48,068 nt of DNA from Thermoplasmata archaeon (GTDB lineage: Archaea > Thermoplasmatota > E2 > DHVEG-1), in the NCBI GenBank assembly GCA_030640585.1, contig DAOWIZ010000018.1:1-48068 (forward strand). Direction: 5' to 3'. Both the position numbers and the translations under genes were made by a program. Below the pieces are notes generated by a model. It was not told the DNA's origin, made no database searches, and saw only the letters and a program-made list of their open reading frames with translations. Below, in pieces: positions 10,160 through 18,395 of the stretch; the stretch's first letter is position 1; each line of letters opens with the position of its first letter.

Positions 10160-10819
10160 GTGCCTTATAAAATGAATTTGAAACTTAAACATTATTCCCT
10201 TCTACTGGCCATAACAGGAATCGTAGTTCTATATTTTATATCGCTTCTATCTCAACCAGTTTTAATAGAATTATCTGAACTGCCAGATTATGAAGATAAA
10301 CAGGTAATAGTTGAGGGAACCGTAACAGAATATCATGTTACAACCTATGGAAGCCAACTAATAACAATAAAAGACAAAAACAAATCAGCAACCATCTTTA
10401 TTGAGACAGAAATAGATGTTGAATACGGCGACCGAATAAGAGCAACAGGAAAAGTACAAAAATACAATGACGGCTGGGAAATAATTGTAAGCAACAAAAA
10501 ATTTATAGAAAATATTCATAAATGGCAAAACATTTCAATTCCTCTATGGCAACTTGCACAAAAACCTTCAAACTATCAGGGTTTAAACGTTAATGTTACA
10601 GGTGTTGTAGATTCACTATATGACAACTATCTTTATCTCACAGATCTGGATGGAACATATTCACTTATTGTATTTTACAACCCATACATGTACAATTCTT
10701 TATACCCTGGTCAAACGGTAATCGTTGAAGGTAAATTTGATTTTAATCAAGAAACATTCAGATACGCACTAACACTTTCTGAACAAAACCATAAAATCTC
10801 ACAAACATCCGGTGGATAG
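10160..10819 (+). CDS. Membrane-anchored OB-fold protein
   Basis: N-terminal TM followed by OB-like repeats (VIVEGTVTEYH...GDRIRATGKVQKY; LNVNVTGVVDSLYDNYLYLTD). Start may be ATG 10172. Confidence 0.65.
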   Translation: MPYKMNLKLKHYSLLLAITGIVVLYFISLLSQPVLIELSELPDYEDKQVIVEGTVTEYHVTTYGSQLITIKDKNKSATIFIETEIDVEYGDRIRATGKVQKYNDGWEIIVSNKKFIENIHKWQNISIPLWQLAQKPSNYQGLNVNVTGVVDSLYDNYLYLTDLDGTYSLIVFYNPYMYNSLYPGQTVIVEGKFDFNQETFRYALTLSEQNHKISQTSGG

Positions 10820-10825
10820 AATGCC

Positions 10826-11083
10826 ATGTTAGACCTAATTCTTGTCATCTTTTTCTGTATTATGGGTGTTATAACAGGTATTGCAACAGGCTTATTACCC
10901 GGCCTTCATGTAAATAACATAGCACTCATTCTACTATCTTTATCTGGTGCGATAATTGGGGTGTTTAGTTTTCTTTTTGAATATGGGATCTCTGAACAAT
11001 TCATTCTGTTATTGATTTGTGTTTATATCATATCCGTGTCAATCTCTCACACATTCCATGATGTAATCCCAACTACTTTCCTC
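10826..11083 (+). pseudogene. 5' part of TctA/COG1784-type membrane protein gene, disrupted by the element
   Basis: GIATGLLPGLHVNNIALILL...SHTFHDVIPTTFL, then truncated by element end (CAG TAG). C-terminal part resumes in frame at 30101. Confidence 0.88.
11079..11083. repeat. Left copy of 5-bp target site duplication (TCCTC)
   Basis: TCCTC directly before the left TIR; identical TCCTC directly after the right TIR. Confidence 0.88.
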
Positions 11084-11096
11084 CAGTAGTTCCGAA
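11084..11096 (+). repeat. Left terminal inverted repeat CAGTAGTTCCGAA
   Basis: Perfect reverse complement of TTCGGAACTACTG at 30083-30095. Confidence 0.9.
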
Positions 11097-11293
11097 TGTA
11101 TATTTTAAAGTTATGTTTTTTGATAATTTTGACAAACTTGATAAAAACAGAACTGTATTTTTTAATTAAAATCAATAAAAAATTGTTGGTTAGAGTGCTT
11201 TTGACTGGCATTTTTGTCTTATGCACCAACAATAAATATGATGCAGACTAAGGGATTTAAGAATTTCTATTAAGAACTGAATCGCAGGTCATG

Positions 11294-12907
11294 TTAACCA
11301 CCTGGATCAATCACAATCAACAACGTGCCAAAATACTTGGCAGTAATAATATGTCCATCGCCTACTTTACCATGAAGATGCAACCATATCAAAACATCAG
11401 CGAGTATCCATAAGTTATATAATAACACTGAGAATAAGAAATAGAACAAACGGATATGATAATTCTTAGAAGTGGTTTTAGCACGAAAACTATGCTTTTT
11501 AACACGATAACTGGTTTCAATACCCCAGCGTTTGCTATACAATAAAAATAACCGTTCAAGCAGGTCAACATCATTATTCTCAAAATGCATATTGGTCGAA
11601 AACACTCGTTTTTCACCTGTTTTGTCCTTAGCAACGATTAGATTAAAACTACAGGTTTTCATCCTGAAGCCAGTAATGACAGACGGCGCAGGAGAAAGTT
11701 CCATAGCACGCCTTATCGCATAGTTTCTCTGACCAGGCATCAGCCATTTCAACCCGAAACCATTCAACACACCAATAGACTTCGAGTCAAAGAACCCTCG
11801 GTCAAGATAAACATGGTTGATCTTAATCCGTTTTTTAGCATAATAAACAAGCCTTGTAAACAGGTCTTCCTTGGTGCTTAGAGCATTAACGGGCAAAGCA
11901 AGAAGTGTAAACCGTTTACCATTATCTACAATATTCAATGTGATAAACTTATAGCATCTATCAGTGCCCCGCTCAGGCATTTTACCAACGACCATCAGTG
12001 TCTTTCTATTTCCATAGTAGAACCATTCTGTATAATCAATGGCAACATCGACACGTTTGCGAACATCAAACATATTAGCCTGGCGAGCCATCTCCCAGAC
12101 AATTTCAAACAAAGTCTCATACATGCGCTGCATATCTTTAATATTATCATATTTCTTCAAATGATACAACAGAGTATCTGCGTCAGGGCAACGTTTACGG
12201 TATTCCTTGTAAATCTTACTTCCGCTCTCTGCGAAATTCTGATTTAAGCCCAGATGTATCAAGAGGTCAATAAACATTTTCTTGTTGTAGATGCAGTTTT
12301 TACCAAGATTCAAATCTATAAAAGGAGTAAAACGCTTTTTAAACAAACGGCAAACATCTTTTGTCTGTATGTTTCTCTGAAGTCTCTGGTTGCGCTCTTT
12401 CGTGTCTTTCTTTGGTTTTTCAGGTTCTAAGGTTTTAATATCAAACAAAATCCCAAACTTCTCAGAAACCTCAATTATTTTATCAACTGTAAAATCAAGA
12501 AGTCTTTTTGTTTCTTCATCGAGAATATGATTAATAAAATAACTAACAGTTGTCTGGTCAGGAGTTACACTAAAGCCTAGTTTGTATTTATCGCCAGGGC
12601 GTCTTTTCAAATATCTGACAAGTTTTGTTTGAAACTTAATTCCTTTTAGTTTCTGGTATAAAACAAGATTAATCATAGATGTATAATCATATTTTATTTT
12701 ACGATATGTTTTTTCCTGAAAAATTGATGTATCAAAACTTTGGAGGTATTCGGCAACGGTCACTTTAGGTTGCTTTTTGAATAGCTCAAAGGTTTTATAA
12801 ATCTCCAGTTCTATGTTTCTTCTGGAGACACGCATTCTGCTTTGGCTCATGTGTTGTCTCCAGACCCCTTGAGAAGGACCAATTCTCTTGGGGTCATCCT
12901 TTTTCAA
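11294..12907 (-). CDS. IS4-like DDE transposase (ISH3/IS1634-type size and layout)
   Basis: Putative DDE motifs: VAIDYTEWFYYG, VYLDRGFFDSKSIGVL, RWGIETSYRVKK; full-length uninterrupted ORF near the left TIR. Confidence 0.88.
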   Translation of the reverse strand: MKKDDPKRIGPSQGVWRQHMSQSRMRVSRRNIELEIYKTFELFKKQPKVTVAEYLQSFDTSIFQEKTYRKIKYDYTSMINLVLYQKLKGIKFQTKLVRYLKRRPGDKYKLGFSVTPDQTTVSYFINHILDEETKRLLDFTVDKIIEVSEKFGILFDIKTLEPEKPKKDTKERNQRLQRNIQTKDVCRLFKKRFTPFIDLNLGKNCIYNKKMFIDLLIHLGLNQNFAESGSKIYKEYRKRCPDADTLLYHLKKYDNIKDMQRMYETLFEIVWEMARQANMFDVRKRVDVAIDYTEWFYYGNRKTLMVVGKMPERGTDRCYKFITLNIVDNGKRFTLLALPVNALSTKEDLFTRLVYYAKKRIKINHVYLDRGFFDSKSIGVLNGFGLKWLMPGQRNYAIRRAMELSPAPSVITGFRMKTCSFNLIVAKDKTGEKRVFSTNMHFENNDVDLLERLFLLYSKRWGIETSYRVKKHSFRAKTTSKNYHIRLFYFLFSVLLYNLWILADVLIWLHLHGKVGDGHIITAKYFGTLLIVIDPGG

Positions 12908-12980
12908 ACTTTGATTGTATTTTTCTAAAGTAGTTTGAAAATAAGGTTTAGATATGTTTCTGGAGTCATAGAGTTATACC

Positions 12981-12997
12981 ACCCCCAAAGTGGGGGT
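12981..12997 (+). terminator. Perfect GC hairpin followed by TTT
   Basis: ACCCCCA-AAG-TGGGGGT then TTTGG; between the divergent tnp and cargo genes. Confidence 0.5.
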
Positions 12998-13058
12998 TTT
13001 GGAATGAAAGTATCTTTTTTATTTCTTTCCCAAATCAACTGCATTTATCGCTACCTTA

Positions 13059-13139
13059 TTTCCTACCTATTTAACTACATCTACAATCTCATATATAAAC
13101 TTTTAGGTAGGAAAATTAAAAGTGTTAAGGGTAGTTAAA
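13059..13139 (+). promoter_or_regulatory. Candidate operator/promoter of AbrB-methyltransferase operon
   Basis: Inverted repeat TTTCCTACCTA(13059-13069)/TAGGTAGGAAA(13104-13114) and TTTAACTAC(13070-13078)/GTAGTTAAA(13131-13139) around TATA-like ATATATAAAC. Confidence 0.5.
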
Positions 13140-13188
13140 AAAGCAGTAAAAGTTATATAATTAAACTGCCATTTAACAATTGATATAT

Positions 13189-13368
13189 ATGGGATTTAAA
13201 ACCACAATTGCTAAAGCTTCTACCATCTCAAATTCCTTTAGAACAACAGTACCAGCTGCAATAATAAACCAGTTCAATTTAAACGATGGGGATAAACTAG
13301 ATTGGGAACTAAAAGCAGAAAATGGTAACTTAATTGTAATTATAAAACCTGAGAAGAAGGAGATGTAG
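13189..13368 (+). CDS. AbrB/SpoVT-like DNA-binding protein
   Basis: MGFKTTIAKASTISNSFRTTVPAAIINQFNLNDGDKLDWELKAENGNLIVII; start revised from 13180. Confidence 0.75.
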   Translation: MGFKTTIAKASTISNSFRTTVPAAIINQFNLNDGDKLDWELKAENGNLIVIIKPEKKEM

Positions 13369-13375
13369 TGAAAGC

Positions 13376-14995
13376 ATGCTATTGGTAGAACAAAAGAAGA
13401 GATTACAATTGAATAAGGTTACATTTAGACAATATCTTGCATTAGTATTTATAATTACTGAACTAAGGGAGGAATTTCGCTGTCCATCCCCTGACGAAAT
13501 TAAAAAAGAAATTCGGTTTTCAACAGATCGATTACTTAACACTACACTAAAAGCCTTGGAAAAAAAAGGATTTTTAATTTTTAATGGACTTGATAAAAAT
13601 CCGATAGTTGAATTAACCGAAGAAACTAAAAAGATAGAAGCAAATCTCATTGATAAATTATTTTTAATCGAAGAATACACACCCTATACTGAAATTAAAA
13701 AACAAATCAAAATCGTCGACACCCCAAAAAACTTTCTTAATCTATTAATAGAAACAAAAATCATTCCTGGGGGCAATATCATCTCACTTATTAATCAAAA
13801 AACCATCGTAAATAGATGGTATGGACTACTCGAAGAATTTCCACCAAGCCTTGTTTGGAACAAACTCAAAGAATACAATATAAAATCAGAACATACAGTT
13901 CTTGATCCTTGCCTTGGAAGTGGAACAACAATTACAACAGCAAGATTATACGGAACCAAAACAGTTGGTATCGATATAAATCCAACATCAACTTTTGTAT
14001 CCACAGTTAAAACAACATGGAATGTAGACCTAAAAGAGTTAAAAGAAGAGATAAATTCTATTTTAAATGAATACCAGACAGCATGTCCAATTCTCGATAA
14101 CATCAGAACAACAACCGAAGCATTAGAATGTATGACTTGGATGGAAAAACATCAATGGCTTAAACCAAGAAACCAAAATGATGTTGCATTTATCAAGGAA
14201 AGAATTAAAGAGATAAGAAATAATAAAATAAAGAATATCTTCCTGCTTGCCTTAATAGAAGCAGCAGTTGAAGCATCAAATGCCTCATTTTGTCCAGGGA
14301 CATCTTTTTACCCATTTAGGAAAAAACCAGAGTTTGGATATTGTTTCGAAAACAAACTTAGAATGATATATGAAGATCTTTTTTTAATTAAAAAAAGTGA
14401 TTTAAAGCCAAAGCCAACACAGATCTACAATAAAGATATGAGAGAAATGGCCGATTATATTGAACCAAACAGCATTGATTTTTTACTTACATCTCCACCA
14501 TATCCAAATGATTTGGAATATACAAGACAAACACGTCTTGATTTATTTCTGTTAGATTATGTTAAAAACATGGGGGATGTAAAAGAGATCAAGAAGCAAA
14601 TGATCAAAGGGAGTACTAAGCTGATTTTTAATGAAAGTAACAGCGCTCAATATATCCAAAAATTCCCGATAATAATGAACGTTGTCTATAGATTAGCAGA
14701 AAAGTTTAAAGATAAAAATTGGGGGTGGGACTATCCACGGATGATCCAGGAATACTTCGGAGACATATATTTGGCCTTAGAAGCTACTCAGAAGGTAATG
14801 AAAGACAATAGATATGCACTCTATGTTGTTGGAGACCAATCATACAAAGGGGTTCTAATACCTGTTGGCAGAGCGATGATTGATATTGCAAAAGATCTCA
14901 ACTATAAGAATGCAAAACTCGAAGAAGTAAGAATCAGAAGAAGCACACTTCATACTATGCCTTTAATAGAAGAAATTGTCATACTTCAAAAATAA
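13376..14995 (+). CDS. DNA methyltransferase (amino-MTase, DPCLGSGTT ... TSPPYPND)
   Basis: Motif I DPCLGSGTTITTARLYG...VGIDINP and motif IV LLTSPPYPNDLEY; N-terminal winged-helix-like region. Confidence 0.88.
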   Translation: MLLVEQKKRLQLNKVTFRQYLALVFIITELREEFRCPSPDEIKKEIRFSTDRLLNTTLKALEKKGFLIFNGLDKNPIVELTEETKKIEANLIDKLFLIEEYTPYTEIKKQIKIVDTPKNFLNLLIETKIIPGGNIISLINQKTIVNRWYGLLEEFPPSLVWNKLKEYNIKSEHTVLDPCLGSGTTITTARLYGTKTVGIDINPTSTFVSTVKTTWNVDLKELKEEINSILNEYQTACPILDNIRTTTEALECMTWMEKHQWLKPRNQNDVAFIKERIKEIRNNKIKNIFLLALIEAAVEASNASFCPGTSFYPFRKKPEFGYCFENKLRMIYEDLFLIKKSDLKPKPTQIYNKDMREMADYIEPNSIDFLLTSPPYPNDLEYTRQTRLDLFLLDYVKNMGDVKEIKKQMIKGSTKLIFNESNSAQYIQKFPIIMNVVYRLAEKFKDKNWGWDYPRMIQEYFGDIYLALEATQKVMKDNRYALYVVGDQSYKGVLIPVGRAMIDIAKDLNYKNAKLEEVRIRRSTLHTMPLIEEIVILQK

Positions 14996-14998
14996 AAA

Positions 14999-15922
14999 CT
15001 ACACTCTTATTGTAAATCGATTGTTGATACATTGTCGGATTTTATCACGTAATAAATCTAACGTAATGTCATGTTGTTTACCTGTTATAGACTTTTGAAT
15101 GTCCTCTGGTGTTGTGACATAATATTTATCAGTAGATAAATTGAATTTATCCTGATTTTGATTATATACTAATTTAACAGTTAAAAAATAAAAAAACTTA
15201 TCCTTGGGTAGAGGAAGATTTGTCACATCCTGTAATGGAAAAGCAAAAGTCCTTCTAAAAAAAGCAAATAAATAATCTTGTAAAATCCAAATTGATGGAA
15301 CACGAATCTCTTCGAATAGATACCCTTTATCAATCATCTGTAAAGAAGACCCTTTAACTGATGCTTTAGAGTTCAATCCATATCCATAATTTTTACTAGT
15401 GACATTAATTCCATGGTAGGAATCTCGAATACATTCGACAATGCCCCTTGTGCCTGTAGTACTATCAGATTGATACTCAATATGCGCTACTCTTCCTATC
15501 CTTTCAAAACCATCCTGATCAATTATTTCACCTATCAAACCATCGGCAGTTCCAAATGGACGAATGCCAACCTCTCCTGTAACAACTATATTATTACCAT
15601 CAAAAAATTGCTGTTTTATCGAATTGAAAATAGTATTATCTTCAAAGAACCTATAGGGGCAAATAATTACTGGATATGGAACATCACTCCAACTTGGATT
15701 ATGCCAAGCTGTACATGCGCCTGTTTGGTGTGTTAGTAGCCGATTCCCTTCATCATCAGTTAAATTCGAAATTTTGTTATCTGGATCGCAAGGGCGGTTA
15801 TCAGACATGAATGGACAGATGTGGGTTCTTCTGTAACTCTGGGGTTTTTCAGATGTGTTTGTTGGTGGATAGCCAAAAATTTCTGCAACATATTTATTAT
15901 GTTTATTATCTGATGAAGCCAT
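14999..15922 (-). CDS. NotI-family type II restriction endonuclease
   Basis: NotI-like layout: VAEIFGYPP, ICPFM...RPC, GAC, IICPYRF (candidate Cys4 metal site), VAHIEYQSDSTTGT catalytic-like segment, FRRTFAFPL. Convergent with the MTase. Confidence 0.75.
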   Translation of the reverse strand: MASSDNKHNKYVAEIFGYPPTNTSEKPQSYRRTHICPFMSDNRPCDPDNKISNLTDDEGNRLLTHQTGACTAWHNPSWSDVPYPVIICPYRFFEDNTIFNSIKQQFFDGNNIVVTGEVGIRPFGTADGLIGEIIDQDGFERIGRVAHIEYQSDSTTGTRGIVECIRDSYHGINVTSKNYGYGLNSKASVKGSSLQMIDKGYLFEEIRVPSIWILQDYLFAFFRRTFAFPLQDVTNLPLPKDKFFYFLTVKLVYNQNQDKFNLSTDKYYVTTPEDIQKSITGKQHDITLDLLRDKIRQCINNRFTIRV

Positions 15923-16015
15923 TTAAATAACAAATCAATAAGATGCATAAAAAACCTCCGTAAAAAAAAATTATATGAAGTGGGAGGACAATATAAAAAA
16001 TTGGTGTGTAAATTT

Positions 16016-16987
16016 TTACACATTTTTCGTATCATCATATTCGTCATCTAAATTTTCTTCTTTTGAGGAATTGTATGTGAAAAAATCAGTTAAACTTGAT
16101 TGTTTTTTATCTTTTTCTTGTTCTATTGCCTCAAAAAAGTTTGAGGTTAATGCTTTAGATCCAGAAATTGAAGAATGACTTAATTTTGTATACTTTATCG
16201 TAAATGCAAATTGTTCAAGTGATACATTTTCGAACCATCCAACATGTCTTCCAATATTAACTGCTTCAGTCCATTTTTTTTCATTAATTATTCCATATGG
16301 TCTTAATATTTCTCCAAGCTTTTCTTTATTTATCTCAATTCCGTTTTTGTCTTCTCCATAATATTTTTCAATAGCTCGTAAAACAATAAATTGTAATAAA
16401 TAAATTGGATGGCAACTATTTTTTAATATTCTAAATGCCCCGATACCTTTTGATAACAATGGAACATTAATTTTTGGAAAAGATTTACTAAATTTTCCCC
16501 CAGCGCAACTAAAGAATTTTTGAGATTTTGGATAATACCAAAGAGTGAGACCCAACTTTTTCCCTAGTTTAGAACTAATATCTTTTTTACAAACATTAAA
16601 AACTTCTAAAGCAGTAGAACGATGATTCTGAGGGGACACAAGAAAGACATCAACATAAGGTATAAAGTCAGTTCCAGTTAGTAATTTAAGACTTTGAGGA
16701 GATATATTAGCATAAGCTAACAATTGATCTTTCTTGTTCGTCGGGTCACTTGTTTCTTCAATTAAAAGTACTGCATCTTTATTTTTAGAAACATATACTA
16801 AATCTGCTTCGAAAATATCTTTTTTTAATTTTATATCTTTATTTGTATGAAGTTCTACTTCATTTCCATAATATTTATAGATATTTTTATAGTTTTCAAA
16901 AATAGCTGAATCTATTTTTTCAATAAGACGATGTCTTTCAAGGTAGCCAAAATAATTTCTTTTACTACGTTCATCAATTTTTACCAA
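16016..16987 (-). CDS. Hypothetical protein, possible PD-(D/E)XK-like nuclease with C-terminal PIP box
   Basis: EADLVYVSKNKDAVLLIEETSD resembles a PD-(D/E)XK core; C-terminus KKQSSLTDFFTYN fits QxxLxxFF. Confidence 0.6.
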   Translation of the reverse strand: MVKIDERSKRNYFGYLERHRLIEKIDSAIFENYKNIYKYYGNEVELHTNKDIKLKKDIFEADLVYVSKNKDAVLLIEETSDPTNKKDQLLAYANISPQSLKLLTGTDFIPYVDVFLVSPQNHRSTALEVFNVCKKDISSKLGKKLGLTLWYYPKSQKFFSCAGGKFSKSFPKINVPLLSKGIGAFRILKNSCHPIYLLQFIVLRAIEKYYGEDKNGIEINKEKLGEILRPYGIINEKKWTEAVNIGRHVGWFENVSLEQFAFTIKYTKLSHSSISGSKALTSNFFEAIEQEKDKKQSSLTDFFTYNSSKEENLDDEYDDTKNV

Positions 16988-16990
16988 CTA

Positions 16991-18010
16991 TTACTCACCA
17001 ATGGTAATTTTTTGGAAGTCAATATCAGGATCAATGTAGGAAGCCATTCGAGAAACTAATCTTCTAATTGCAGATCTAGCTTCTGATGGATTTTCAGAAT
17101 AAATAAATAATTCATCGTCATTAATAGTCAGTTGTAATGATTTCCTTTCTCTCAGATCTAAAATATTGGCTCTATCTGGCCCCAAAGGAATGCCTATGTA
17201 TCCATGTGCCCCTCCAGATGATGTGAACATATTAAGTATTGCTTCATTACGTTTTTCTATCGTTCCTTTAATTTTTTTTATTGAAGGCATTTTAATTTTT
17301 ACAATATCTTCAATTTGACGATAAGATACACCATCAATCACTGTTTTATGTGATTGTGAGAACCCATATGATTCATCCCATTTTCTTAAAAAACTAACAT
17401 ACTTACCTGTAATGAAAATAATTGATTTTGATAAACCACTACTAAATGAAATTCTCCCTTGATTTGTCATTTCAAATTTGATAAGATCTCCATCATTCCC
17501 CATTTCAATTCCGATTTTACGTGGATGGAGCGCATGCTGTTTTTCAAGCCGATTTATCACTTCTTTTGTTTTTCTTCCTCGTACTTGGACAGTAATTCCA
17601 TATCCTGAATATTCATTATGTGGTTGGAACTGGGTTCTTTCAATAACAATTTTCCCTCCGTCTTTAACAAAGATGCGTGTCAATTCATAAAATCGTTCTT
17701 TATTTAACCAAGGGATTCGAAGAGTAGGATGTTGTCGAAGGAATTGTTCAATTTTTCTTGTTCCATCTTCATCCTGTGTATGATAAACTACAACTCCCCA
17801 GTCCCATTCATCAAAATAAAATTCAAAATCCTTGGTTGAATAATAAAATTCTTTTTCTCCCTTAGTTTCAACTGGCTTTCGTTTTTCTTTCTCAAATATC
17901 GAATGATTTGGACTAAAAAAGGCAATATATACTTTGAGATTTTTCGCTCTTGCACCTTTTTCCCAATCAACTGATTTACTCAGTAATTCTTTTAGGTGCT
18001 CTGTTTTCAT
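16991..18010 (-). CDS. Hypothetical protein, partner of the PIP-box protein
   Basis: ORF in apparent operon with 16016-16987; likely start MKTEHLKELL (ORF track start 18094 has an unconvincing N-terminus). Confidence 0.6.
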   Translation of the reverse strand: MKTEHLKELLSKSVDWEKGARAKNLKVYIAFFSPNHSIFEKEKRKPVETKGEKEFYYSTKDFEFYFDEWDWGVVVYHTQDEDGTRKIEQFLRQHPTLRIPWLNKERFYELTRIFVKDGGKIVIERTQFQPHNEYSGYGITVQVRGRKTKEVINRLEKQHALHPRKIGIEMGNDGDLIKFEMTNQGRISFSSGLSKSIIFITGKYVSFLRKWDESYGFSQSHKTVIDGVSYRQIEDIVKIKMPSIKKIKGTIEKRNEAILNMFTSSGGAHGYIGIPLGPDRANILDLRERKSLQLTINDDELFIYSENPSEARSAIRRLVSRMASYIDPDIDFQKITIGE

Positions 18011-18089
18011 CAAAGAAACCTCTTTTTGAAATATGTAATCTGAGCGGCCAGTATAACTTTTTCTATGCATAAAATCAACTTCTTTATTA

Positions 18090-18178
18090 TACAAGTAATA
18101 CTACTTAAATTTTACTTGTATATTACTTGATATACAAAAAATTTAGCAATATACAAATAGCTTATATTTGATATACAA
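18090..18178. promoter_or_regulatory. Palindromic operator cluster in divergent promoter
   Basis: TTGTATAT-TACTTG-ATATACAA (18116-18137); TTGATATACAA at 18127-18137 and 18168-18178; ACAAGTAA/TTACTTGT pair. Confidence 0.5.
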
Positions 18179-18203
18179 TTGATGTGAGGAGAATAGCATA
18201 ACT

Positions 18204-18395
18204 ATGCCAAAAAAATCATCTAGTGTAAAAACAAAACCCGTACCAATAAGATTATCAGAACCCATGATTGAAGCAATTGACTTTGCAATAGAACTTGGCC
18301 AAGGCAATGATAGAAACGATGTCATCCGAACAGCTATTGCTAATTATTTAAGAGAGTTAAACGTGACAAATGAAATGAAAAAAAGAAAAGTTTAG
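18204..18395 (+). CDS. Ribbon-helix-helix (CopG-like) regulator
   Basis: VPIRLSEPMIEAIDFAIELGQGNDRNDVIRTAIANYLREL. Confidence 0.78.
   Translation: MPKKSSSVKTKPVPIRLSEPMIEAIDFAIELGQGNDRNDVIRTAIANYLRELNVTNEMKKRKV

Noticed and set aside
11186-11232. tRNA-like string TTGGTTAGAGTGCTTTTGACTGGCA...GCACCAACAA inside the left end of the element
   Set aside because: Only a short hairpin and D-arm resemblance; no acceptor/anticodon/T-arm cloverleaf can be drawn.
11084-13010. A self-contained small IS nested at the left side of the island
   Set aside because: No sequence matching TTCGGAACTACTG or another inverted partner was found near 12900-13010; the matching end is at 30083-30095.
12935-13138. 67-aa ORF on + strand
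   Set aside because: Spans the hairpin and the operator/promoter region, low-complexity hydrophobic composition; likely not coding.
15760-16047. 95-aa minus ORF overlapping the NotI-like gene start
   Set aside because: Different frame over the conserved N-terminus of the REase; not supported apart from a GGAGG upstream of an internal ATG.
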